The notes beneath the pieces were generated by a model. It saw nothing but the letters and a program-made list of their open reading frames with translations, searched no databases and was not told the origin of the DNA. Below are positions 10,480-19,623 of a stretch of 64,000 bases of DNA, one piece after another. This DNA comes from an uncultured Thermoguttaceae bacterium (GTDB lineage: Bacteria; Planctomycetota; Planctomycetia; Pirellulales; Thermoguttaceae): assembly GCA_938084835.1 (NCBI GenBank), contig CALKER010000017.1:1-64000 (forward strand), in the 5' to 3' direction. A program made the translations under genes and the position numbers. The first letter of the stretch is position 1. The number at the start of each line of letters is the position of its first letter.

Positions 10480-11194
10480 TCGGGAGCCTCCTGGTTCACC
10501 AATCAAGCGACATTCGCCCATCATCCCCGGTGGGCCGACCTCAAACTGGAGTATCCAACCAGCTCATGCCAGCCGTGCCAAGCAAACGACCAAACCGTGC
10601 GTGGATCCCACCTGGGAGGTATGCTCCACAAAAACACAACGAAAGGCTGCTTCATTTGGGGAAATTCAACTACGCCACAATCTTTCCGGGCCAAGTCATG
10701 CCGAAGGTTACGCATCCGCCCACAGACAGCTGATGCTTTCGATTAGGCGACCAATGATGGCCATGGCTGAGCGCATCCGGCCACACACAGCTGATGCAGG
10801 GGCAATTCCTTTTGTTACACCCGAAGTGATGTGGAATCGTCACCGTCTCCTGTTATTGCGGTAATCGCAGACCCAGCCAACAAAGTCAACAGATGCCGAG
10901 GTAGGAGCCAATTGTCCGGACCCTGCCGCAGCTATCGTACCAGCTTCTTTTGTGCAGGAGAGAAGCACAAATGTCAAGGAAACAAACGGGCGACGTCAGG
11001 CAAGGAAGTTTCAGCTAACACTCGAGCGTAAAAGAGCAGAGTCCCGAGGAATTTATCTGATGATCCGATTTAACCCCAAGGCCCACTTTAGCAGAACACT
11101 AGCAAATCGAAAGGCATTGTTTAGACGAGCGCGTCGGCAGTTGAGCGCAAGCATGGGCAGAGATTCGACTCGGGGCCAGACTCATGACAAAAAC
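10480..11194. other. Gene-free stretch with a short direct repeat
   Basis: About 715 bases between the Gfo/Idh/MocA gene and the CheY-like gene. Open frames here lack SD sequences and recognisable domains. The only structure I see is the 26-bp imperfect direct repeat at 10711-10797. The promoter of the leftward Gfo/Idh/MocA gene must lie here. Confidence 0.5.
10711..10797. repeat. 26-bp imperfect direct repeat pair
   Basis: CGCATCCGCCCACAGACAGC begins the copy at 10711-10736; the copy at 10772-10797 differs from it at two positions over 26 bp, and both end in AGCTGATGC. They are 61 bp apart (start to start). They lie 230-320 bp upstream of the Gfo/Idh/MocA start (10479), so an operator role is possible, but two copies could equally be a local duplication. 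Confidence 0.6.
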
Positions 11195-11590
11195 TCAGCA
11201 CGGTGCCACAGCTGCATCATAGCACCGGTCGATGGTCTCGCGAAGTTGCTCCGGAAGAAAAGGCTTGGCCACGAAATCAAAGGCTCCCTTGCGAATGGCC
11301 TCAGAGATCAACCTCGTTTGGCTGAGGGCACTCACGACAATTATTCGCGCCTCCGGATCCCGTTGGATGATCCGCTGCAAAGCCAACAGGCCGTCCATCT
11401 CCGGCATGACAATATCCATGGTAACCACGGTGGGGCGAAGCCGAAAATATGCCTCTACCGCCTCAGCTCCCGTGGAAGCTTCGCCGACAACCTGCCAGCC
11501 TGAATTGCTCAGAATCTCCGCAATCATTCGCCGCATTAAAATCGAGTCATCCGCAACAAGGACCGTTTTAGGAGCCGTAACGTTTGCCAT
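11195..11590 (-). CDS. CheY-like single-domain response regulator
   Basis: The 131-residue protein is a receiver domain with nothing added. The acidic pocket is VADDS (Asp14, Asp15), the phosphoacceptor is Asp59 in VVTMDIVMPEMDG, the switch Ser/Thr is in VVSALS near 86-88, and the conserved Lys109 is in FVAKPF. With no output domain it should act by binding a partner, as CheY does on the flagellar switch or other targets. An SD-like AAGGTG precedes ATG 11590. No histidine kinase, receptor or motor gene is nearby; the only related gene is CheX, 2.1 kb away, a likely phosphatase for a CheY-type protein. Confidence 0.92.
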   Translation of the reverse strand: MANVTAPKTVLVADDSILMRRMIAEILSNSGWQVVGEASTGAEAVEAYFRLRPTVVTMDIVMPEMDGLLALQRIIQRDPEARIIVVSALSQTRLISEAIRKGAFDFVAKPFLPEQLRETIDRCYDAAVAPC

Positions 11591-12708
11591 GGTCGCACCT
11601 TTCGGAAATCGGAAATAGTTTCAGCTTCGCCGTTTTGGGGGATGGAGACCGCCTAAGCTCGGCATGGTGTTCGGAGCGAGCTAAATGTTGCAGCTTAACA
11701 GGCGATGGCGGTGACGTTATCCGTGGGTTTCCCTTGCCCGACTGAGCCCTTTTCCAAACGCCGTCCCAACAAGTTCAACTCCGCAACCACGGCCAGACCA
11801 AAATCCCCTTCGTCTTAAGACGCACGAGCTGAAATTGACGAATTTTCCTTGGCCATTTCCTGCCCGGATTTCTTGTGCCCTGCCCAACCCTTCGCCACAC
11901 GCACGCATTTAAAAAATCGGAGGAAACACAAACCACGGTCTATTCCCCCGGCACGTGGGGGCGACGTCCTTGGGTTATTGACCGTGCCCGCTGCTGCCGT
12001 CAAGGTTGAGCGGCTTTGCGCTACCTGGAAAAATGGCTTTCCATGTTTAGCTTAGGTCACGAATTGGACACACTCGGCCGAAAAGCTGCGTAACACTGAC
12101 AAACTTGGGAATTACAATTGGGGAAAGCCAGAGAGCCCCGACAAGCCTGATCCCGCGTTGGTGGGGGGCACGTCTCTGTTACCGTGATTCGAAGGCCCCG
12201 CCATTAGAAGATCCAACCGGTGGGCTGAATAGCTCGGTTTCTACGAAGGACTTTTTTCTTAAGAATTTTTCCATTTTTTACAAGGATGGAACCAAATGCC
12301 GCCGGTACGAGAGCCAATAAGTGAGGATTCCCCCCTCACCCAGAGAGTTTTGCGCAAGTCTTGTGCCAGAAATTCCCAAGTTTTCGTGAACAAAGTTTTC
12401 CCCGCAAGCTAACTCAAAGGTCCGATTCTCAAACTGATTCAGAACACCGAGGTGGCTCCCCCCGCCAAATCCTTGGATATTGACAGTTTTCTTTGGTTTT
12501 AAAGTCGTAGCGGAGCCGAGACAAAAATGACAATTTAGGTCCAAACCTTTTAGCCAAGAAATTAACTGCCGCCACCGAGTCGCGCTATACGAGCTCGCCA
12601 TTTTGAGCTAACTTACATCAATCAGCCGTAGACACTAAACCGTGCAAGCTCGCATTAAACCAATTGATGTAACGCACTTTTCACGAACCGAAAGTAAGGA
12701 ACGCTGCA
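11591..12708. other. 1.1-kb gene-free stretch
   Basis: This lies between the CheY-like gene (leftward) and the DUF523-DUF1722 gene (rightward). The longest open frame (12278-12601, minus, 107 codons) has no domain or SD and I do not call it. No terminator, repeat or hairpin of note was seen. Both promoters should be here. Confidence 0.45.
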
Positions 12709-13728
12709 GTGGCTGAACGGTCCTTCAAAAGCGCCGAGAGGTCTTGGCAAACCGAACAAAACCCCACGGCAGAAGAGCTTCCGCCTATCCGGATTGGAAT
12801 TTCCAGCTGCCTGTTAGGGCAAGCCGTTCGTTATAACGGGATGCACGCCCGCGATCTTTACATTGTGCAAACTCTCGGGCAGTTCTTCGAGTTTGTGCCC
12901 GTTTGCCCGGAGGTGGAAATCGGCCTCGGCGTTCCGCGACCTACGCTTCGGCTTCAAACGGACCGGGAGGGATCTATCCGGTTGATCATGCCCGCTACTT
13001 CCACCGACTTTACAGAACGAATGAATAAATGGGCAGAGGACAAACTTGGCGCATTAGGCCGTGTGGAGCTCTGCGGCTTCATTTTGAAGAAAAATAGTCC
13101 AAGCTGCGGACTACGAGTGCGGACGTTTTATCCAGACGGAAAACCGGCCCCTGCTGCAGCCGGGCTTTTTGCTGCCGCTTTGATGAAAACCTTTCCCTAT
13201 CTACCAGTCATCGAAGAGGGACGGCTACATGATCCTCGTCTTCGGGAACACTGGGTGGAACGAGTGTTCGCCTTCTATCGCTTAAAGCAGCTATGGCGAT
13301 CGCGGTGGACGGTTGGAAAGCTTGTAGCCTTCCACACGGCTCACAAAATGTTGCTCCTTGCGCACAGCCCAAAAAAATCCCAGGAATTAGGCCGGCTTAT
13401 CGCCAAAGCTAAAGAACTTCCGCGAGGTGAGCTCAAGCGACAGTACGAAGAACTTTTCCTCGAAGCCCTGGCCGTGCCGGCGACCCGAGGCCGGCATGTA
13501 AACGTAATGCACCACATCCTGGGATACTTTTCTGACCGACTTGACCCGCAAAGTCGCAGCGAGTTGGTCGCCACCATTGAGGAATACCGCCAAGAAAGAG
13601 TACCCTTGGTTGTACCCCTTGTGCTCATCAAACACTATGTGCGGTTGTGCCAAGTAGATTACCTCGAAAATCAACTTTATTTAGATCCTTATCCCCCGGA
13701 GCTAGCCCTTCGAAGTCAATTATTTTAA
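12709..13728 (+). CDS. DUF523-DUF1722 (YbbK/YbgA-like) fusion protein
   Basis: The 339-residue protein joins two conserved domains. The N-terminal DUF523 part (about 22-175) has ISSCLLGQAVRYNG, the VPVCPEVEIGLGVPRP segment and KKNSPSCGL; the conserved cysteines suggest metal or thiol chemistry. The C-terminal DUF1722 (YbgA-like, about 195-330) includes KLVAFHTAHKMLLLAHS and NVMHHILGYFSDRL. This fusion is common in bacteria, often near photolyase genes, but its biochemical role is not established. GTG 12709 has AAGGA eight bases upstream. Its stop overlaps the convergent cheX stop by 4 bp. Confidence 0.88.
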   Translation: MAERSFKSAERSWQTEQNPTAEELPPIRIGISSCLLGQAVRYNGMHARDLYIVQTLGQFFEFVPVCPEVEIGLGVPRPTLRLQTDREGSIRLIMPATSTDFTERMNKWAEDKLGALGRVELCGFILKKNSPSCGLRVRTFYPDGKPAPAAAGLFAAALMKTFPYLPVIEEGRLHDPRLREHWVERVFAFYRLKQLWRSRWTVGKLVAFHTAHKMLLLAHSPKKSQELGRLIAKAKELPRGELKRQYEELFLEALAVPATRGRHVNVMHHILGYFSDRLDPQSRSELVATIEEYRQERVPLVVPLVLIKHYVRLCQVDYLENQLYLDPYPPELALRSQLF

Positions 13729-14228
13729 GACCGGTTTTCGACTTCCTCGATTGGCGCCAAGGCCACTTCCAGCGTGAACGGGCCAAACTCCGTCTCGAAG
13801 GGAATGGAAATCGGAGTTATGGTGGAAGGGAAGTGGACCATATGTTGATGACCGGTGACCACGTTTGGCAAGCTCACCGACAACTGATATTCTTCCAGCT
13901 GAGCCTTAGCCGCCCCGGCGACCATGTTTGTAAGCTCTCCTACAGCGTCCAAGACTTCCGTGTTTATTTCCCGAACCTCGTCTAGCAGGAGAGCCGACGC
14001 TGCTTTAAGAGCTACCGCCTCGGAGAAACTGAGAACGACCGTGCCCACTGCTTTTCCAGAAAGACCGATAACGCCGCTGACCTGATGATCCGCCGTGCGT
14101 GTACGTTTGAGCACCGGTTTTCCCCGCTGCAGCTCCCAGCCGAGCATCGTTCGGAATGTGGTAAGAACAGCCGAAATAAACGGATTAATGTGCTCCACGC
14201 GAATGTTGATACTTCTCATAGTTGCCAC
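13725..14228 (-). CDS. cheX: CheX-like CheY-P phosphatase
   Basis: The 167-residue protein matches the CheX/CheC fold. It starts with the INPFISAVLTTFRTML helix and carries the catalytic signature GELTNMVAGAAK at 97-108, where Glu98 and Asn101 correspond to the Glu-x2-Asn pair that hydrolyses phospho-CheY. Length is normal for single-site CheX. The start may be GTG 14228 or ATG 14219; neither has a strong SD, and the second resembles known CheX N-termini better. Its stop shares the bases TTAA with the convergent DUF523-DUF1722 gene. Together with the CheY-like gene at 11195-11590 it may form an orphan phospho-relay module. A large dyad lies upstream at 14316-14354. Confidence 0.88.
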   Translation of the reverse strand: MATMRSINIRVEHINPFISAVLTTFRTMLGWELQRGKPVLKRTRTADHQVSGVIGLSGKAVGTVVLSFSEAVALKAASALLLDEVREINTEVLDAVGELTNMVAGAAKAQLEEYQLSVSLPNVVTGHQHMVHFPSTITPISIPFETEFGPFTLEVALAPIEEVENRS

Positions 14229-15301
14229 TTTCTAAGGAAGGAAAACCAATAGCCCTTTCTTCCCCAAAAATCAATGGTGCCTCAACGAAGTCGCGTTGAC
14301 CACCCGGGATCACATAATCCGCGGATTGGTCAATAACGGGTTATTTCGCGGATTTAAAAATAAGCGGGAAACGACTCCCCTCGTGAGAGGGAATCACTGT
14401 ACCGGCAAGCAGATGTTTTCTGAGTTGTTGAAAAACTTTCGGGAGGGCATCCGATTTATTCCATCAAGCTCGGAGATCGCAGGCATAACGTTTCAGGAAG
14501 GGCACCAGTAGATTCGGCGGAAATTAAATCACCCTGTGGTCTCTAAAAAATACCTTACGAAAAGGGCAGCCGGCTGATCTTACCTCAATTGGGCCTCCCC
14601 GGGACCACCAGCAACCCCACCCCGGCATCCCTATTAACCCGTAAAATCAGGTGGAACAACACCAGTCGCTAAGATAAACCCAGGGACTTTTCGCAGGCCC
14701 CCTTAACAAAAATTGCAACCCTGCTGATCAAGTCTATTCCAGGTACCGAGGAGACTGCTTCCACCTTTGTGAGTTACTTCGCCCTCATTTGGAAGAGCCC
14801 CCAAACAAATCTCGAAAAAAACTAGGGAGATTGCTTTCGACCTAATCCTGCGGGACACTACGAAACCTGACTTTCAGAGACTCGGCTTTCAATTAATCAC
14901 TACCATTGCAATCTAAGTAAAGAATCAAATTTCTCATCTGAGCTAGGCCCAGGTCTTTTGGTGATAAGCTCTTCCGAAACCAACCCGACGGGGATGGCTC
15001 CCCTAAAGTCCAGATCCGCGCGCGACGGCAAAACTCCGGAAAGCACCAAAGTTCCGGACTATTTTCCTGGAGAAACGCTTCCCTAGGGTTGATTTGGGCG
15101 GCAAACGGCCCTCGATTGGCACGCACCCAGGCGAGAAATGTTTAAGATCGGAAAATCCTGCAAGTATTGCACATCCGGACTCGATATTTAACTGTAGGCC
15201 GAAGGAGTGTTTACCCGGCCACCAATGTGTTCATTTTCAAAGGAAAAGACGTGCGCACAGATGGAACTGAGGCGCGGCAATTGAACATTGGGGTAAGCTC
15301 G
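14229..15301. other. 1.07-kb gene-free stretch
   Basis: This region separates the leftward cheX gene from the rightward lipoprotein gene. It holds the dyad at 14316-14354. Short open frames (for example 14893-15126, minus) have no domain support. I see no terminator. Confidence 0.45.
14316..14354. promoter_or_regulatory. Two-part dyad upstream of cheX
   Basis: The outer arms AATCCGCG (14316-14323) and CGCGGATT (14347-14354) are perfectly complementary and enclose a second perfect pair AATAAC / GTTATT (14332-14337 / 14340-14345). AATCCGCGGATT at 14316-14327 is itself a palindrome. It sits about 90 bp upstream of cheX. It could be an operator or an RNA hairpin in the leader; there is no U-run to make it a terminator. 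Confidence 0.5.
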
Positions 15302-15868
15302 ATGACACGGACCAACGGCATCGGAACCCTGCTCATTCTCGCAATGTGTCTATGGTGGAGCGCCGGGTGTGCCACCTATGGACCACACTTAGGGGCATTT
15401 AATGTGCCCATCCCTGTGAGCCCTTATTTTCAAGACCAACTTGAGGACAGGCACTGGGAGCAGGAGCGCTACAAAAAGGTTGTGATCATGGGACCAATTA
15501 CAGCCGGCGGACCTGTCCGGGCCCTAGATCCCCCAAGCCAGGATGAGATCATGCGGGCCTTAGAAAAAGCTCGGCCCCTTGAGGGTGGTATTCCCTTCCT
15601 CCACGAAGTGCAGCGTAAGAACGTTCGAATTGTAATCGAACCGATTGGGGACTACGTAGATCCACCTCGGTTTTATCCGCTGATTGGACCGGCGCAGCTT
15701 CACCACGCTCATTACAAGTGCATTATTTATTTCACGGAAGTCACCTGGGTGGGGTGGCCCCTTCCGCATAAGAAGGTCAACGAGGATGCCTGCGAAGTTG
15801 TTTACATCGACCACTGCCACTTACACCTGGTAGGCGACGTCGATTTTGGGCCGGGAAGCCCGTACTAA
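15302..15868 (+). CDS. Conserved-type lipoprotein of unknown function
   Basis: The 188-residue product has a lipoprotein signal peptide with lipobox LWWSAGC (Cys23), preceded by a hydrophobic stretch. The mature part is hydrophilic with a middle region rich in Ile/Val strands (VRIVIEPIGDYVD) and a C-terminal part with several His and Cys residues (YIDHCHLHLVG). I do not recognise a family. ATG 15302 is chosen because it starts the signal peptide directly and GGGG lies about 10 bases upstream; the frame is open from 15167, but that leader is not signal-like. It stands alone, 350 bp upstream of the TPR-ExbBD cluster. Confidence 0.7.
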   Translation: MTRTNGIGTLLILAMCLWWSAGCATYGPHLGAFNVPIPVSPYFQDQLEDRHWEQERYKKVVIMGPITAGGPVRALDPPSQDEIMRALEKARPLEGGIPFLHEVQRKNVRIVIEPIGDYVDPPRFYPLIGPAQLHHAHYKCIIYFTEVTWVGWPLPHKKVNEDACEVVYIDHCHLHLVGDVDFGPGSPY

Positions 15869-16220
15869 AGCGTCAATCCATGCAACGCTGGGGTTGTCGC
15901 CCATTGGAATACCCGGAAGAAATAAATCTTGGATGGCGACTGTGCGGGCTTTCGATATTGGCCGTTACTAGCAGGCCTAACGTGGCCCATTCGTGCCATC
16001 CCCGGCCTTCTGCCCACCGCAGGCAGTACCGCAAAAATTTCGCCGTTCAAGGATGAACGAACTTTGCCGACGGGCCCGGGGAGAAACGGATTTCTCCCCT
16101 GACCCATTTTAATTCCCCTTGGCTCAGCCCCGCTCGGAAAAGAATGCGATCGGATCTCGGGAAACGTTGGTCGGTGTTTACCGTTGGCACCAAATCTGGC
16201 CAAGCGAGAAAAAGGGGCCT
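15869..16220. other. Intergenic leader with two hairpins
   Basis: About 350 bases between the lipoprotein gene and the TPR gene. Two perfect tetraloop hairpins lie close together at 16044-16059 and 16078-16099 (described separately). No gene is seen. Confidence 0.5.
16044..16099 (+). promoter_or_regulatory. Tandem stem-loops upstream of the TPR-ExbBD cluster
   Basis: The first stem is CGTTCA / TGAACG with loop AGGA (16044-16059). The second is GGGGAGAAA / TTTCTCCCC with loop CGGA (16078-16099), a perfect 9-bp stem. They end 122 bp before ATG 16221. Only a short ATTTTAATT follows a few bases later, so a terminator is possible but not typical; a leader structure or mRNA stabiliser is as likely. 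Confidence 0.55.
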
Positions 16221-19200
16221 ATGGGCCGTGTTTCGCGCCACACACTCAGAGCGTTTATGGGACACCAAGCTAGCCTTGTTGTCTGGCTAGTTGTCGGCTT
16301 GTGGAATAATGGCTTTTTGTGGGCCAATCCGCTCCCTCCAGAGGCCCAGTGGCGTGTAGCCAACGCCCATTTCAACTCCAAACGCTGGGACCTTGCGGCC
16401 GAAGAGTTTCGACTATTCCTTCGACACTATCCCGACCATCCTAAACGAGCGCAGGCGGAACTTTTCCTGGCAGAATGCCTCCTCCATCAAGGCCTGTTTT
16501 CAGAAGCGCGCGATCTCTACCAGACCCTCTATGACCATTGGGTATCAACCAACGAGGGGGCCACCACGCTGCCATCACCGGCAGAAAATTATCTTTCATA
16601 TCTTTCATCAATCCGTCCCATCCTAACGTTTCGATTAGCCGAGAGCCTATTTCTGGCCGACAAGGAAAACCCCCAGCGGCTCGATCGGGCCGCTGAGCTT
16701 TTCGAAACCTTCTGTCGCCAGTGGCCTCAAAATCCGCTAGAAGGACGGGCATGGAACTATTTGGGTCAGCTGCGATTTAAGCAAGGAAGAGTCCAGGAAG
16801 CAATTTTCTGCCTCCGTCGCGCGCTTGCCCTTACGCCAAACGATCCTTTGGCAGATGCCGCCCGGCTTCGCCTTGCCGAATGCCTCGAAACCACAGGTGA
16901 GCTGGAGGAAGCATGCCGACTTTACTACGCGTTGTCCCGCAAACCTACTTTTTCCCTTGCACCCGCGGCGGCTTGGCGGCTTGCCCGACTCTATCAAGCC
17001 CAAAACCTGTTGACAGAGGCAGCGGAAACCTATGAGTACATTTTCTCGACGTGGCCCGAAGCCTCCGTGGCTGCCCGTAGTCGTGTCGCACTCGCCCAAG
17101 TCTACCTCATGATGTCTCGTCCAGAAGATGCAGAGGCGGTACTCCGTAACGTGGAAGACCATCCGCAAGTCAGGGGCCAGGCACTCTACTGGCGGGCTGT
17201 GGCTCAAATGCAGCAGGAGAAAGTTGCGGAGGCCCTTCGTACGCTGGAGTTGATTCCCCCGGCTACTGCTGAGGTAGAGCTTGCGGGATGGGTTCGGCTA
17301 CGTAAGGCCGAGGCGTTACTTAAACTGAGTGACCCCGAAGGGGCCTTCACGGAACTGGAAGCGATTTTGGGGCCACCGAGCTCGTCGACAGAAGTGGTAG
17401 GCTCTCTTCCGAGCGAGGCAGGCGATCTGCACGAATACTGGATCCGCCTCGCTATCGCCGCGTCGCTTGCTTCCGGTCGCCTCGGCCGTGCCGCCGCCCT
17501 CGCCGATCGGGTGATCGCCGCGAAAACCTCTCGCTTTCAGCCGGAAACCTACGTAAGAGCCGCTCAAGCACTCATCGCGCAAAAACGGAATCAAGAGGCC
17601 CTCACAATGCTTGAGCCGCTCCTTCAGCTCGCTTTGCCAGCAAAGGTCGCCAGCGAAATAGAATATTTGCTCGCTATTTGTTATTTGGGAGCGGCAAATG
17701 CAGAGAAAGCCTCCAAGCTGTGGATAAAGCTGGCAAATACCGGATCCGACAAGGTGGCCACTCAGGCGGCTTTACGCCTGGGTGAGCAAGCCCACAAGCT
17801 GGGTAACCAGGCCGAGGCTCGATTCTGGGCCTTAAAAGCCCACAAGCTTGCCACCTCGGCACGCGATAGTGAGGCAATCGCTCACGCACTTTTTCTTCTG
17901 TCGACTATAGCCATGGAGGAAGCCGATATCGAAGAGGCCCGCCAGCTAACGGCCCGCATGAGCCAGCTCCCCCTTCCACCGGGCCGGCGGCAAGAACTTG
18001 TCCACGCCATCGCTCAAAAGGCCTTAGAACTGGGCCATCTAACTTGGGCGCGGCAAATTCTCCTGGATCTCATAAACCACAAGGGAGACAAAGACAGCGA
18101 TGTGGCTGTCATCATCGATCTTGCTTGGTGTGAAGTAAAACTGGGGCAAGCTCTGTCGGCGATTTCTCTTCTTACGCCGTGGACCACGATTATTGACGAA
18201 AACCAACCGCTCTGGCCTTCCCTCTGGTTCGTGCTTGCTCAGGCAGCAGAGCAGTCGGGCCTGATCGACCTTGCCGAAACGGCTTATCAGCAGGTAGTGA
18301 GAACTTCCCCGGTGCCGCTGGCTACGCAAGCCACATGGTGTGCTGCCCGATTTTACCATCGCCTTGGTAATGTCGAACTCGCCCGTTGGCTCTATGAGAA
18401 TCTTTGGCAAGACGATGCCCCCGAGATCCCTCGCGACGAGCTGCTTTTTAACTGGGCCTTGCTTGAGAAATCCGCAGGCTCGGCACGCCATGCTGAGCTT
18501 CTTACGGAACTATGCACGAACTTTCCCGAGAGCTCGTTTACGCCAGAAGCTTATTTAGAACTTGCTGAAAATGCACTGCGAAGTCAGGACTTACTGCAGG
18601 CAGAGGAGCATCTCCTCAGTTTCGAACGGGATATTTCGCGGGTTACGCCGGAGTCCGCTAGCCGTGGGGCGTATCTTCGTGGAGTGCTCGACCTCGCTAA
18701 GCAAGAGTGGCAAAAGGCAGAAGATTGCTTTCGAAAGCTGCTTAGCGAAGGAGAGGGCGAGCGTGCTTTCGGCGCACGCGTCGGCCTGGCAGAGGCACTT
18801 TATCAACAAAATCGGCTCGAGGAAGCACTTGAGATCTTCGAAGACTTGGCGCTCCAAGACGCTTTGGCACCGCGTCACGATGACTCCCAAGTGGCTCGGG
18901 TCAAAGTACGGGTGATTCAAATCCTCATAGCCCTGGAGCGCTGGAACGAGGCGCACCGAAAAGCCCAGGAATTCTTAGCGGCCGTGCCATCCGGGCCCGA
19001 GGTCGGCCTTGTTCACTTCCTGCTGGGGCACATGCTCTATCGGGACCACAAACTGGCGGAGGCCCGTCCACATCTCATACAGGCCACCCACCTGCTGTTG
19101 CGGCAGAATGCCACCGTTGCCGCCGAATCCCAACTTCTTTTGGCGGAAAGCTACTTTTTGGCGGAGGACTACCGCGCCGCGCTGCGGGAATACCTGCGAC

Positions 19201-19421
19201 TTGAAATCTTGTTCCCCGGCAGCGAGCTCGTCCCGGGCGCCGTGCTGCAAGCAGCGCGATGTTACTGGGAGATGGGCCTCCGAGAAGAAGCACTTCGCCA
19301 AGTAAAACGCATCGTTGAGCAATGGCCGGAAAGCCCATATGCCCCGAAGGCTAAACAGTGGCTAACTGCAATAAACACAGGTTCACAAAACTTGGTCATT
19401 CCTATTGGAAAGCCGAGGTAA
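16221..19421 (+). CDS. Large exported TPR-repeat protein
   Basis: The product of about 1066 residues starts with a signal or anchor segment (ASLVVWLVVGLWNNGFLWA) and then has many tetratricopeptide repeats across its length. Examples are WDLAAEEFRLFLRHYPDHP, QEAIFCLRRALALTPNDP, LTEAAETYEYIFSTWPEA and AALREYLRLEILFPGSE. Such solenoids bind other proteins; comparable proteins accompany ExbB/ExbD systems in planctomycetes and myxobacteria. I chose ATG 16221 because AGGGG precedes it; the frame runs back to TTG 16119. exbB follows after 200 bp on the same strand. The likely role is a periplasmic scaffold or assembly partner for the energised complex encoded downstream. Confidence 0.85.
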   Translation: MGRVSRHTLRAFMGHQASLVVWLVVGLWNNGFLWANPLPPEAQWRVANAHFNSKRWDLAAEEFRLFLRHYPDHPKRAQAELFLAECLLHQGLFSEARDLYQTLYDHWVSTNEGATTLPSPAENYLSYLSSIRPILTFRLAESLFLADKENPQRLDRAAELFETFCRQWPQNPLEGRAWNYLGQLRFKQGRVQEAIFCLRRALALTPNDPLADAARLRLAECLETTGELEEACRLYYALSRKPTFSLAPAAAWRLARLYQAQNLLTEAAETYEYIFSTWPEASVAARSRVALAQVYLMMSRPEDAEAVLRNVEDHPQVRGQALYWRAVAQMQQEKVAEALRTLELIPPATAEVELAGWVRLRKAEALLKLSDPEGAFTELEAILGPPSSSTEVVGSLPSEAGDLHEYWIRLAIAASLASGRLGRAAALADRVIAAKTSRFQPETYVRAAQALIAQKRNQEALTMLEPLLQLALPAKVASEIEYLLAICYLGAANAEKASKLWIKLANTGSDKVATQAALRLGEQAHKLGNQAEARFWALKAHKLATSARDSEAIAHALFLLSTIAMEEADIEEARQLTARMSQLPLPPGRRQELVHAIAQKALELGHLTWARQILLDLINHKGDKDSDVAVIIDLAWCEVKLGQALSAISLLTPWTTIIDENQPLWPSLWFVLAQAAEQSGLIDLAETAYQQVVRTSPVPLATQATWCAARFYHRLGNVELARWLYENLWQDDAPEIPRDELLFNWALLEKSAGSARHAELLTELCTNFPESSFTPEAYLELAENALRSQDLLQAEEHLLSFERDISRVTPESASRGAYLRGVLDLAKQEWQKAEDCFRKLLSEGEGERAFGARVGLAEALYQQNRLEEALEIFEDLALQDALAPRHDDSQVARVKVRVIQILIALERWNEAHRKAQEFLAAVPSGPEVGLVHFLLGHMLYRDHKLAEARPHLIQATHLLLRQNATVAAESQLLLAESYFLAEDYRAALREYLRLEILFPGSELVPGAVLQAARCYWEMGLREEALRQVKRIVEQWPESPYAPKAKQWLTAINTGSQNLVIPIGKPR

Positions 19422-19623
19422 GATCGACCAATCTTCGCGTTGGTTGGGCCAAAACCACCACCAGCTGCCTCAGTTGGGGAAGCCCAAGCACACGTTTGAA
19501 GAAGAAAAAAGAGAGAGCCGTGACATACAAACGCCCGAAACACCTGTGCTTTGTTTACGCCGCGGAATAATCAGGAAAATTATCCCCGCACTTTGCAGTT
19601 AACGGAAATAGACGGAGCTTTGT

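Noticed and set aside
12278..12601. 107-codon minus-strand frame before the DUF523-DUF1722 gene
   Set aside because: No SD, no family, and composition not clearly protein-like.
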